Below, piece by piece: positions 17,187 to 25,635 of a stretch of 64,000 bases of DNA (position 1 is the first letter of the stretch; each line of letters starts with the position of its first letter). Origin of the DNA: Gordonia phthalatica (lineage in GTDB: Bacteria > Actinomycetota > Actinomycetes > Mycobacteriales > Mycobacteriaceae); the NCBI RefSeq assembly GCF_001305675.1, contig NZ_CP011853.1, positions 2,728,001 through 2,792,000 on the forward strand. The letters run 5' to 3'. The translations under genes and the position numbers were made by a program. The notes below the pieces were generated by a model. That model saw only the letters and a program-made list of their open reading frames with translations. It searched no databases and had not been told where the DNA came from.

Positions 17187-18035
17187 ATGTCGGATGCATC
17201 CGTTTACGGCGCCACCGCCCAGACCAGCTCGCAGGCCCCTCGCCGCGTGACTCGCGTCCACCATCTCGCGCAGTGGAAGGCCGACGGCCACAAGTGGCCG
17301 ATGCTCACCGCGTACGACTTCTCCACGGCCCGCATCTTCGACGAGGCCGAGATCCCCGTTCTGTTGGTCGGCGACTCCGCCGCCAACGTCGTCTACGGGT
17401 ACGACACCACGATTCCGATCACCAACGACGAGCTGATCCCCCTGGTCCGCGCCGTCGTCCGCGGCGCTCCGCACGCGCTGGTGGTGGCCGACCTTCCGTT
17501 CGGCACCTACGAGGCGAGCCCGCAGCAAGCACTCGAGACCGCCGTCCGCTTCTTCAAGGAGGGCGGCGCCCACGCGGTCAAGATTGAGGGCGGCGAACGC
17601 GTCGCGCCGCAGATCGCTGCGCTGACCGCCGCCGGAATCCCGGTGATGGGCCATGTCGGCTTCACCCCGCAGAGCGTCAACGGACTCGGCGGCTTCCGTG
17701 TTCAGGGCCGCGGCGACGCCGCCGACCAGCTGGTCGCCGACGCCATCGCCGTTCAGGAGGCGGGCGCCTTCTCGGTCGTGATGGAGATGGTCCCCGCCGA
17801 CATCGCCGGGCAGATCACGCGCAAGCTCACCATCCCGACCGTCGGCATCGGCGCGGGCAACGAGACCGACGCACAGGTCCTCGTATGGCAGGACATGGCC
17901 GGCTACACCCACGGCAAGACCGCCAAGTTCGTCAAGCGTTACGCGTCGATCGGCGACGAGCTGCGCGAGGCCGCGCGCACCTACCGAGACGAGGTCACCA
18001 GCGCCTCGTTCCCCGGCCCCGAGCACTCGTACTGA
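17187..18035 (+). CDS. panB: 3-methyl-2-oxobutanoate hydroxymethyltransferase
   Basis: 282 residues; makes ketopantoate from alpha-ketoisovalerate and methylene-THF, the first step of pantothenate and CoA synthesis. The TIM-barrel blocks MLTAYDFSTARIFDEAEI, LLVGDSAANVVYGYDTT, VKIEGGERVAPQI, MGHVGFTPQSVNGLGGF and VGIGAGNETDAQVLVWQDM are all present, including the metal-binding Asp and the catalytic Glu. The ATG is supported by GAGG five bases upstream. Divergent from glnA2, as in M. tuberculosis. Confidence 0.96.
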   Translation: MSDASVYGATAQTSSQAPRRVTRVHHLAQWKADGHKWPMLTAYDFSTARIFDEAEIPVLLVGDSAANVVYGYDTTIPITNDELIPLVRAVVRGAPHALVVADLPFGTYEASPQQALETAVRFFKEGGAHAVKIEGGERVAPQIAALTAAGIPVMGHVGFTPQSVNGLGGFRVQGRGDAADQLVADAIAVQEAGAFSVVMEMVPADIAGQITRKLTIPTVGIGAGNETDAQVLVWQDMAGYTHGKTAKFVKRYASIGDELREAARTYRDEVTSASFPGPEHSY

Positions 18036-18053
18036 CCCTCCCCGTTCGGAATC

Positions 18054-18088
18054 GCGGCCCGCTCGATCGTCGAACGGGCCGCTTTCGT
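18054..18088 (+). terminator. Terminator after panB
   Basis: GCGGCCCG (18054-18061) pairs with CGGGCCGC (18075-18082), followed by TTTCGTCT. Confidence 0.7.
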
Positions 18089-18133
18089 CTGCTCGGCGAG
18101 CCCGCCCGGGAATCGGACACTAGGCTGTAACCC

Positions 18134-19093
18134 ATGCGCACCCTGTACCCGCCGATCGAGGCGTACGACTCCGGACATCTCAACGTCGGCGACGGACAGG
18201 AGATCTTTTGGGAGACGTCCGGAAATCCGGACGGCAAGCCCGTCGTCTTCGTCCACGGCGGCCCCGGCGGCGGCACCAACGCCCAGCAGCGACGGTTCTT
18301 CGACCCCGACCGCTATCGGATCGTGCTGTTCGACCAGCGCGGCTGCGGTCAGTCACGCCCGCACATCGCGGACGGCGCCGACCTTGCGGTGAACACCACA
18401 TCGCATCTGATCGCCGACATGGAGGCGCTCCGCGAGCATCTCGGCATCGACACCTGGCAGGTCTTCGGCGGCTCGTGGGGTTCGACGCTCGGTCTGGCCT
18501 ACGCGCAGGCCCATCCCGACCGCGTCACCGAGTTGGTGCTGCGCGGAATCTTCCTGCTGCGCCGCACCGAGATCGACTGGTACTACAACGGCGGTGCCGC
18601 GAACATCTACCCCGACCTGTGGGAGGGATACCTGGCGCCGATCCCCGCGGACCGGCGCGACGACGACCTCGTCGCCGTCTACCACGAGATCCTGACCGGG
18701 GACGACCGTGACGCCGCACAGCGCGCCGCCGTCGCCTGGACCACCTGGGAGCGGAAGACCAGCTACCTCCTGCCCCATCACGAATCAGATGAGGGCGACC
18801 GCTTCGCGACCGCGTTCGCGACCATCGAGAACCACTACTTCGTGAATCACGGCTTCCTCGACGACGGTCAGCTCCTGCAGAACATCGAGTCCATCGCGCA
18901 CATCCCGGCGGTGATCGTCCAGGGTCGATACGATGTGGTCTGTCCGATGCGCAGCGCCTGGGATCTGCACCGCGCCTGGCCTTCTGCGCAACTGCACGTC
19001 GTCGACGACGCCGGTCACGCATCGTTCGAAGCCGGCATCGTCCACCATCTGGTCGAGGCGACCGATCACTTCGCAGCCACGAGGAGCTCGTAG
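18134..19093 (+). CDS. pip: Prolyl aminopeptidase (proline iminopeptidase)
   Basis: 319 residues, cytoplasmic S33-family peptidase that removes N-terminal proline. Visible are the HGGPGGG oxyanion block, the DQRGCGQS block, the nucleophile elbow GGSWGS, and a C-terminal ...DDAGHASFE with the catalytic His. Length fits the family. It is followed three bases later by the CYTH/CHAD gene. It is not part of this neighbourhood in M. tuberculosis, so it was inserted or lost between panB and the Rv2226-type gene. Confidence 0.92.
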   Translation: MRTLYPPIEAYDSGHLNVGDGQEIFWETSGNPDGKPVVFVHGGPGGGTNAQQRRFFDPDRYRIVLFDQRGCGQSRPHIADGADLAVNTTSHLIADMEALREHLGIDTWQVFGGSWGSTLGLAYAQAHPDRVTELVLRGIFLLRRTEIDWYYNGGAANIYPDLWEGYLAPIPADRRDDDLVAVYHEILTGDDRDAAQRAAVAWTTWERKTSYLLPHHESDEGDRFATAFATIENHYFVNHGFLDDGQLLQNIESIAHIPAVIVQGRYDVVCPMRSAWDLHRAWPSAQLHVVDDAGHASFEAGIVHHLVEATDHFAATRSS

Positions 19094-19096
19094 AAC

Positions 19097-20590
19097 ATGA
19101 GTCCGTCCCATTCCATCGAGGTCGAGCTGAAGTTCGACGTCGACGCAGGTCTCCCCGCCCCCGACCTGACCGGCCTTGTCGAGGGCTCCACGGTCGGAGA
19201 GCCGGCCACCTACCTCCTGGAGGCGACCTACTTCGACACCGCGGACACGCTGCTCGCCAAGAATCGGATGACCCTGCGTCGCCGGACCGGCGGCACCGAT
19301 GCCGGTTGGCACTTGAAGCGTCCGTCCTCGGTTCCCGGGGGCCGCAAGGAGACGGCAGTCGACTTCCGGGACGCCGCTGACGCCACTGCCGAGACCGAGG
19401 TTCCGGCCGAACTCCGTTCACAGGTCCTGACCGTCATCCGTTCCGCCGAGCTTGTCCCTGTCGCGACGATCACCACCGACCGGACCGTCACGACGGTGCT
19501 CGACGCCGACGGTGTCAGCCTCGCCGAGTTCTGCGAGGACGTCGTGTCCGCCGAGTCACTGCTCCCCGGGGGCGGTGTGAATCGTTGGGCCGAGTGGGAG
19601 TTCGAGCTCACCGGCGGTGACGCGAAGCTCCTCAAGCGCGCGAAGAGTGTTCTCCGCGAGGCCGGCGCGCGTGACGCATCGAGCGTGTCGAAGCTCGCCC
19701 GTGCCATCGGCACCCAGCCGCTCGACGATCTGGTGCGTGCGCTGCCGAAGAAGGCGTCCGCGCTGGGTCTGGTGCAGTACGATCTCGCCGCCCATCGCGA
19801 CGCGCTCCATGCGTGGGACCCGCTCGCGCGGGAGAATGCGTACGACGCCGTCCATCAGATGCGTGTCGCTGCCCGCAAGATCCGGTCGATCTTGACGTCG
19901 TACCCGGGTGTCATCGCTCCGGAGATGGCGGCGCCGGTCGCCGACGAGCTCCGTCTCCTCGGAGAGGTCCTGGGCGACGTCCGCGACCGGGAGGTTCGCC
20001 TGGAGGCGAACGAACTCCTCTTGGCGCGTGAGGACGCTCCCGCGGACCTGGTGAAGGCCCTGATCGACGACGAACGCGTCGCCCACCAGCAGGCGTTGAA
20101 GTCGCTGCGGTACGGATTGTCGACCGCGCGCTACCTGACGCTGCTCGATGACCTGGACCGCCTCATCAACGCGCCCATCCCCGGGCCGCTCGCCCACCGA
20201 CCTGCGCGCGACATCGTGTCGGATGCCGTCGGCGGCGCCTATCTGCGCATGACGAAGGCGGAGAAGAAGCTCCGCAAGTACAGCGCGTGGTCACCCGAGT
20301 GGGTGGAGCAGCTGCACACGATCCGTAAGCGCGCGAAGGCCTTGCGGTACACCGCCGAATCTGCGGCACCGCTCAATCGGAAGGCGCTGGATCGCGCCGG
20401 TACCGAGGCGAAGCGCGTGCAGACTCACCTGGGTGTCTTCAACGACACCGTCGTGAATCGCGCGCACCTCGCCGAGGTCGCCGCAAATCCCGGGCTGTCG
20501 AGTGACGCCGTCTTCGTGCTCGGCCGCATGGACGCGCATGAGGAGTCCCGCGGTCGTCGCGCCGTGAAGAAGTACCGCCGCTCCCGCTAG
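19097..20590 (+). CDS. CYTH and CHAD domain-containing protein
   Basis: 497 residues. The N-terminal CYTH domain (about 1-200) begins with IEVELKFDV and has a run of alternating charged strands such as TLRRRTGGTDAGWHLKRP that would line a triphosphate tunnel. The C-terminal CHAD domain (about 215-495) is helical and His/Arg-rich (AYDAVHQMRVAARKIRS, HTIRKRAKALRYTAE), typical of polyphosphate-binding CHAD proteins. The orthologue in M. tuberculosis is Rv2226. Likely role: phosphate or polyphosphate metabolism. Confidence 0.88.
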   Translation: MSPSHSIEVELKFDVDAGLPAPDLTGLVEGSTVGEPATYLLEATYFDTADTLLAKNRMTLRRRTGGTDAGWHLKRPSSVPGGRKETAVDFRDAADATAETEVPAELRSQVLTVIRSAELVPVATITTDRTVTTVLDADGVSLAEFCEDVVSAESLLPGGGVNRWAEWEFELTGGDAKLLKRAKSVLREAGARDASSVSKLARAIGTQPLDDLVRALPKKASALGLVQYDLAAHRDALHAWDPLARENAYDAVHQMRVAARKIRSILTSYPGVIAPEMAAPVADELRLLGEVLGDVRDREVRLEANELLLAREDAPADLVKALIDDERVAHQQALKSLRYGLSTARYLTLLDDLDRLINAPIPGPLAHRPARDIVSDAVGGAYLRMTKAEKKLRKYSAWSPEWVEQLHTIRKRAKALRYTAESAAPLNRKALDRAGTEAKRVQTHLGVFNDTVVNRAHLAEVAANPGLSSDAVFVLGRMDAHEESRGRRAVKKYRRSR

Positions 20591-20620
20591 GCAGTGCACT
20601 GAGCCCCACTGCCCGGCCGC

Positions 20621-21703
20621 TCAGGCCGCGGCGGTGGGTTCGAGTGTCATCGTCCGGCGGGCGTTGGAGCGGATCGGTTCCCGGAACCGTTCCGGATGCT
20701 CCGGATCGAGCGGTGGCCGGAACCACGGGTGCCGATCGTGGCCGATGAAGACTTCCCACCCGGTCTGATGCATCACGGTGTGGTGCATCCGGCACAACAG
20801 CACGCAGTTGTCGATCGCCGTCTCGCCGCCCTCCGACCACGGAGTGCAGTGATGAGCATCAGTCCACGAAACCGGACGCCCGCACCCAGGGAACGCACAT
20901 CCGCGATCCCGCGCTTCCAAGGCCTTGCGTAGTCCCGCGGTCACCAGACGATGCTCACGACCCACATCCAACGGCGCCGAATCAGCATCCATCACCACCC
21001 GACGCATCGCCGCCTCACAAACGACCAGCCCGACCGTTGCGGACGAGACCGGACCGGTGAACCCGAGCGAAGCAACCCGCGAAGCCTCCGACGGCGTGCC
21101 ACTGCCCGCACTCGCAGCCTGCTCGATCGGCACGATCAACGACACGTGCGGAAGAACACCACCGGACACGGTGGGCCGGTCACGGCCTGCCAGATACTCG
21201 CGAATGATCTGCGCATGCGCGTCGGCTCGACGCTGACCGGCCGATCTCGGATCCTCAGACCCGTCGGGCTGGAGCACCGGCTTACACAACGGGTCGAGCG
21301 CCTGACTCAACTCCTCCCCCGACAACGCGTCGGTATCGAGCGACACCATCGTCCGACCATCGTCGCCGGTCACCACCGTCATCTCGTTCAACTCCGGATT
21401 CTCGGCGACCGGCACCGCGTCCGGATCGGTCTCATCGATCTCGGGTGCCCATTCGATCGCCAACTCGCGAGCCCGATGGTCCACATCCCTCGGCGTCGCC
21501 TGCGACGACAGGCGTCGCACCAAGTCAGCGCGACTCGCGTCATCGAGCGGGACCTTCTTCTCAACGAACCCGATCCCACGAGCGACCGCATCGGCCTGCT
21601 CGATCGGCACACCACCCACCCGCGCCCGACTCATCAACCCCGGCATCAACCGCGCCGCCTGCCCCACTCGGACCAAGCGTTGCGCCAATGTCGGCACCAC
21701 GCC
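20621..21703 (-). pseudogene. DUF222/HNH endonuclease (13E12 repeat type), C-terminal part, disrupted
   Basis: The 3' part of an HNH-type gene cut by an insertion sequence at 21704. It keeps the end of DUF222 and the HNH nuclease motif (FPGCGRPVSWTDAHHCTPW ... CVLLCRMHHTVMH). Joining it across one TA to the 5' part at 24404-24695 restores an unbroken frame (...LLKQL-GVVPTLAQ...) of 458 codons, so the insertion is the only visible lesion. Proteins of this type (the 13E12 REP family of M. tuberculosis) occur in many copies in actinobacteria; their role is unclear. Confidence 0.9.
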
Positions 21704-21822
21704 TAGGTTCTGTTACGAAAGTGGCCGATGTGGTGTCGGCGTGTCCGCGTGCATGACGGGAGGCCTCCGCGCTAACCTCGAAATTTCATCACTGAATTCG
21801 CCTGACGTGCGGATTTCATGAA

Positions 21823-21893
21823 GAAAGGTGCTCTGACCTGCAATAATTGTTGTTGCGAAACTCCAATTACATGCAAGGCGAGGAGCACCTTTC
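21823..21893 (+). promoter_or_regulatory. Hairpin masking the IS1380 transposase ribosome-binding site
   Basis: GAAAGGTGCTC (21823-21833) is perfectly complementary to GAGCACCTTTC (21883-21893). The right arm overlaps the Shine-Dalgarno AGGAG (21881-21885) of the transposase start at 21896. Transcripts entering from outside the element would fold and hide the site, whereas transcripts starting inside the loop would not. This kind of protection is known from IS10 and IS50; here it is inference. Confidence 0.65.
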
Positions 21894-21895
21894 TG

Positions 21896-23287
21896 GTGAA
21901 GAACTCTACCGTGTTCTACCCGCAGATTCAGGCCACCGCCGACGGCGGCGGGATCCTCACCCACGGCGGCACCGTCCTGGCCACCCGCACCGCCGAACTC
22001 TCTGGCCTCACCGACGCGCTACGGACCGCTCTCGCACCGTGGCGTAAACCCCTCGCCACGCACGATCCAGCGAAGATCCTGTTGGATCTGGCCACCAGCT
22101 TGATCGTCGGCGGTGACTGTTTGGCCGACATCAGCATGCTCCGCGGTCGCCCCGACGTGTTCGGTCTGGTGGCTTCCGATCCGACGGTCTCACGCCTGAT
22201 CACCACCCTGGCCGCCGATCCCGAGCGGGCGGTGAATGCGATCCGGACTGCTCGCGCCACTGCCCGCCAGCAGGTGTGGTCCCTGGCTGGTGATCAGGCA
22301 CCCGATCATGGACGATCGGCGAAGAAGCCGTTGATCATCGACATCGATGCGACGTTGGTGACCGCCCACTCAGACAAGGAGCAGGCGAAACCAACCTATA
22401 AGCGGGGCTTCGGGTTTCATCCTTTGATGGCATTCATCGACCACGGACCCGACGGGACTGGTGAGGCCGCCGCGGCGATCCTGCGGCCCGGCAATGCGGG
22501 TTCCAATACCGCCGCCGACCACATCACGCTGACGAAGAAGATTCTCGATCAGGTCCCGGGCGCCGGGTCTCGGCCGGGCCGCTCGATCTTGATCCGCACC
22601 GACTCGGCCGGCGGCACTCACGACTTCGTCGCCTTCCTGAACCGTCGACGCTTGTCGTATTCGGTCGGCTTCCCGTTGAACGAGACGATCGGTGACCTCA
22701 TCGACCAGTTGCCGAAGCAGGCGTGGACTCCGGCCTACGACCCGGATGGTGAACCCCGCAAGAATGCTGATGTTGCCGAACTGACCGGTGTCCTGGACCT
22801 GGCGGGGTGGCCGGCCGGAATGCGCGTCATCGTTCGCCGTGAGAAGCCGCATCCGGGTGCTCAACTGCGGATCACCGACCGCAATGGGTGGCGCTTGATC
22901 GCGTTCGCCACCAACACCACCGGCGGTCAGCTTGCCGATCTGGAGGTCCGCCATCGGCGGCGGGCTCGCTGCGAGGACCGTATTCGGATCGCGAAAGATA
23001 CTGGCCTGACTAACCTTCCGCTGAAAGGGTTCGCGCAGAATCAGATCTGGCTCGCCCTGGTCGAGGTGGCGTGCGATCTGCTCGCCTGGACCCAAATGCT
23101 GGCATTGGCCGGTACCGCCGCCCGCCTGTGGGAACCCAAGAAACTGCGCATGCGACTGTTTGCGACCGCGGCCCGTCTGACCCGTCACGCCCGACAACTC
23201 CGGCTTCGGTACGACCGGCAGCATCCGTGGAGTGGCCTGCTCGCTGCCGGTCTCGATCAGCTGACCGCCTACCCGGCACCCGGCTGA
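21896..23287 (+). CDS. IS1380-family transposase
   Basis: 463 residues from the GTG at 21896 (KNSTVFYPQIQATADGGG), with AGGAG upstream; a longer in-frame start at 21818 is inside the left-end hairpin and is less likely. DDE-type catalytic residues are plausible in LIIDIDATLV (first Asp), ILIRTDSAGGTHDFV (second Asp) and the late region RRRARCEDRIRIAKDTGL (Glu). The frame is open throughout and both element ends are intact, so the element looks active or recently active. Confidence 0.93.
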   Translation: MKNSTVFYPQIQATADGGGILTHGGTVLATRTAELSGLTDALRTALAPWRKPLATHDPAKILLDLATSLIVGGDCLADISMLRGRPDVFGLVASDPTVSRLITTLAADPERAVNAIRTARATARQQVWSLAGDQAPDHGRSAKKPLIIDIDATLVTAHSDKEQAKPTYKRGFGFHPLMAFIDHGPDGTGEAAAAILRPGNAGSNTAADHITLTKKILDQVPGAGSRPGRSILIRTDSAGGTHDFVAFLNRRRLSYSVGFPLNETIGDLIDQLPKQAWTPAYDPDGEPRKNADVAELTGVLDLAGWPAGMRVIVRREKPHPGAQLRITDRNGWRLIAFATNTTGGQLADLEVRHRRRARCEDRIRIAKDTGLTNLPLKGFAQNQIWLALVEVACDLLAWTQMLALAGTAARLWEPKKLRMRLFATAARLTRHARQLRLRYDRQHPWSGLLAAGLDQLTAYPAPG

Positions 23288-23506
23288 CGCGACCGCCGGG
23301 CCCTGACTTCACGAGATGACAGAACTTGCACTTCCGGTGATGTGGAACCCGGACGCACCGACGCTCGGCGGCCTTGTCGTACCCGACAGGCATAATCAGC
23401 CCGCAGCCCTCAATCCGAAACCGCACAGGCCAGGACATCACCCCGATGAAATTTCGAGGCTAACGCAGTTGGTGTCTAATCATCAACGCTCGCAGGGAGG
23501 CCTCCC

Positions 23507-24394
23507 ATGGCCACCGTATCGGCATCAGCGCGCCATGACCTGACCGACAGGCAGTGGACGGTTCTCCAGCCGCACCTTCCAGCCCCGCCCAGACGCGGTC
23601 GACCCCGCCAATATTGCCTGCGAGCACTGATCGACGGGGTCCGCTACCGAACTCGCATCGGCTGCCCGTGGAGAGACGTTCCAGACTGTTACGGCCCGTG
23701 GTGGCGGGTGTATGCCTTGTTCACTCAATGGCAGATCGCCGGAATCTGGGCACGTATCGACGCCGAACTACGCGCTGATGCTGCCGCCTCGGAACGGCTG
23801 TCATGGCAGGTCAGCGTTGATTCGATGACGTCCAGAGCGCATGCGCACGCCGCAGGTGCTCGCGCCGACAGCCTCGAGAAGGTGCCCGACGAACCGCCCG
23901 ATCACGCGCTCGGACGATCCCGCGGCGGCTGGTCGACGAAGACCCACGTGGCGATCGATCAGCATCGCGGAGTGCTCTCCTTCCGCCTGACCGCCGGGCA
24001 GTGCGGCGATAGCCCCGAGATGATTCCCGTTCTGGAAGGCATCCGGGTCTGCCGCGCCGGTCCCGGTCGGCCGAGGTCTCGTCCCGACCGGGTCCTGGCG
24101 GACAAGGCCTACTCCTCGAAGGCCAACCGGACCTGGCTGCGAACCCACCACGTCAAGGCCACGATCGCTCAACCGTCCGACCAACAGGGACATCGCAAGC
24201 GACGAGGATCGGCCGGCGGACGCCCACCGGCGTTCGACTCCGAGCGATACAAGGACCGCCATGCCGTCGAATGCGGCATCAACCAGCTAAAACAACACCG
24301 AGCCTGCGCAACCCGCTACGACAAACTCGCCGTCCGCTTCGCCGCCACCATCGAAATCGCCAGCATCAATCACTGGCTCAGACGACTTTCGTAA
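23507..24394 (+). CDS. IS5-family transposase
   Basis: 295 residues. Start ATG with GGGAGG seven bases upstream. The N-terminal DUF4096-type block (DLTDRQWTVLQPHLP ... RYRTRIGCPWRDVP) is followed by a DDE domain: VSVDSMTSRAH (first Asp), RVLADKAYSSK (second Asp) and RHAVECGINQLKQHRA (Glu). The stop lies inside the right terminal repeat. The reading frame is intact, but the IS1380 insertion 47 bases upstream separates it from the left end of its element. Confidence 0.93.
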   Translation: MATVSASARHDLTDRQWTVLQPHLPAPPRRGRPRQYCLRALIDGVRYRTRIGCPWRDVPDCYGPWWRVYALFTQWQIAGIWARIDAELRADAAASERLSWQVSVDSMTSRAHAHAAGARADSLEKVPDEPPDHALGRSRGGWSTKTHVAIDQHRGVLSFRLTAGQCGDSPEMIPVLEGIRVCRAGPGRPRSRPDRVLADKAYSSKANRTWLRTHHVKATIAQPSDQQGHRKRRGSAGGRPPAFDSERYKDRHAVECGINQLKQHRACATRYDKLAVRFAATIEIASINHWLRRLS

Positions 24395-24403
24395 CAGAAC
24401 CTA

Positions 24404-24695
24404 ACTGCTTCAACAATTCGACCGGACTCTTCAACCGCTTACGACGTCGGGTTCCGGCACGTTCGGCCACCTCCGTCACTTGGGACAGGGCGGTCGTGGA
24501 CAGGTTCAGCACTCTCGCCAGGGACACCATCATCGCCAGGATCCGATCATCATCGGACCCGATCATCGACGGTGCCGCACACAAGCGTGCGAGCTCACCA
24601 CCCGACGTGGATTCCCCTGGCGGACAGAGCGCTTCGGTCAACACAACAGCGAACTGATCGACAACATCAGCAAACACTGCTTCGGTACCAGCCAT
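24404..24695 (-). pseudogene. DUF222/HNH endonuclease (13E12 repeat type), N-terminal part, disrupted
   Basis: The 5' part of the gene whose remainder lies at 20621-21703. It starts at ATG 24695 with GAGGGG upstream (AGTEAVFADVVDQFAVV) and has the helical DUF222 start up to RRRKRLKSPVELLKQL, where the IS5-family element enters. With the insertion, reading continues seven codons into the element's right end and stops at 24378. Confidence 0.88.
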
Positions 24696-25295
24696 CACAA
24701 TCCCCTCACCTTCACGAGACTTTCCGCGCGATCGCAGACCCGGCCACGGGATCACCGCGGGCGTCGGCGACCGCGCATCGAACTCACACACTTCCCGAAA
24801 TCAGACGCACGAGCAGACCACCGCGACCACACCCCGATGCAGTCACGAAAGCAGGAGACACCGTCGCCGAGACTCGGCACTGGACCCGCATCACCCGAAC
24901 CCGGAGCCTCACCCGAGACCCAGCCCGACAGGATCAACGAGCAGCCTTCCCCGCAGCTCGACGTCCCCGTCGGATTTCAGGCGAACGGTCCGCACCCGTT
25001 GCCGGCCGAACCCCGGCCGACGGCGTCCCACCTTGTGCCGTCGGACACCCACCGGCCACCCCTCCAGCTCCCACGCCCCGGAAATGGCCCGTGTCGCCTG
25101 TGCCGCGACGCGCTATGAACTTCTCAAACAACTTGAAATGACCCGCAGGCCGTCTCTGCTATTGCACATACTATGATACTCCTCACATTTGATTAGTTCA
25201 ATAGTTCGATTTGCCCTGATAACGCTTCTGATATATGCAGATCGACTTGGATCAGACTATCGACAGACTCCGACATTCCAGGCTCTCGACTGCGG
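24696..25295. other. Gene-free stretch upstream of the DUF222/HNH gene
   Basis: No convincing gene on either strand. The first 50 bases hold the ribosome-binding site and probably the promoter of the DUF222/HNH gene. The rest has a lower-GC patch (about 25140-25250). Open frames here lack family resemblance and good ribosome-binding sites. Confidence 0.5.
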
Positions 25296-25600
25296 CCATC
25301 CCAGCCCGGGTCGGATCTCGATACACCGTTGCGGGCTTCGCTCGCAGCGGCACTCGATCACCCTGGGGGAAGACACCCGGGCCCCCACCATCCCAGCCCG
25401 GGTCGGATCTCGATACACCGTTGCGGGCTTCGCTCGCAGCGGCACTCGATCACCCTGAAGAAGACACCCGGGCCCCACCGTCCCAGCCCGTCGGCGATCT
25501 CGATACACCGTTGCGGGCTTCGCTCGCAGCGGCACTCGATCAGCCTGAGGGGGCACCAAACGCGGCACGACGCAGCGGCACTCGATCACCCTGAGGAGGC
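25296..25600. repeat. Three tandem copies of a ~91-base repeat plus a partial fourth
   Basis: A 44-base core starting CTCGATACACCG and ending GGCACTCGATCA occurs at 25317-25360, 25409-25452 and 25499-25542, inside larger units spaced 92 and 90 bases apart. A partial copy (CGCAGCGGCACTCGATCACC) follows at 25571. Each core can fold: CCGTTGCG against CGCAGCGG around the loop GGCTTCGCT, and GATCTCGAT against CTCGATC at the base. Similar palindromic repeats are common between genes in Gordonia and relatives. It lies downstream of the RNB gene. Confidence 0.85.
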
Positions 25601-25635
25601 CCCGAACGCGGCCCCGCCCCCCGAGAACCGCACCT

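Larger units (their letters stand above)
21776..23459 (+). mobile_element. IS1380-family insertion sequence nested in the IS5-family element
   Basis: 1684 bases bounded by CCTCGAAATTTCATC (21776-21790) and its complement (23445-23459), which are perfect 15-base terminal repeats beginning with CCT. The four-base target duplication CTAA is intact (21772-21775 and 23460-23463). It carries one transposase gene. Its size, ends and duplication all match the IS1380 family. It sits just upstream of the IS5 transposase gene and probably removed that gene's promoter. Confidence 0.93.
21706..24401 (+). mobile_element. IS5-family insertion sequence, interrupted by an IS1380-family element
   Basis: Terminal inverted repeats GGTTCTGTTACGAAAGT (21706-21722) and its exact complement (24385-24401) flank the element. 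The target duplication is TA (21704-21705 and 24402-24403). Removing the nested element and one CTAA gives about 1008 bases with one transposase gene, which fits the IS5 family (IS427-like group, TA duplication). It is inserted in the DUF222/HNH gene on the opposite strand. Its left 66 bases and its transposase are separated by the nested element. Confidence 0.92.

Noticed and set aside
21818..21895. Earlier start for the IS1380 transposase at 21818
   Set aside because: The extra 26 residues (Cys-rich CNNCCC stretch) are encoded by the left-end hairpin region; the GTG at 21896 has a better Shine-Dalgarno and a family-like N-terminus.
24480..25141. Two overlapping plus-strand frames of 189 and 212 codons before the repeats
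   Set aside because: They are antisense to the disrupted HNH gene start and show Pro/Arg/His-rich composition without a ribosome-binding site.
25296..25600. Possible CRISPR array
   Set aside because: The units are direct repeats of about 91 bases without unique spacers and without cas genes; the repeated core is 44 bases and the rest is repeated too.
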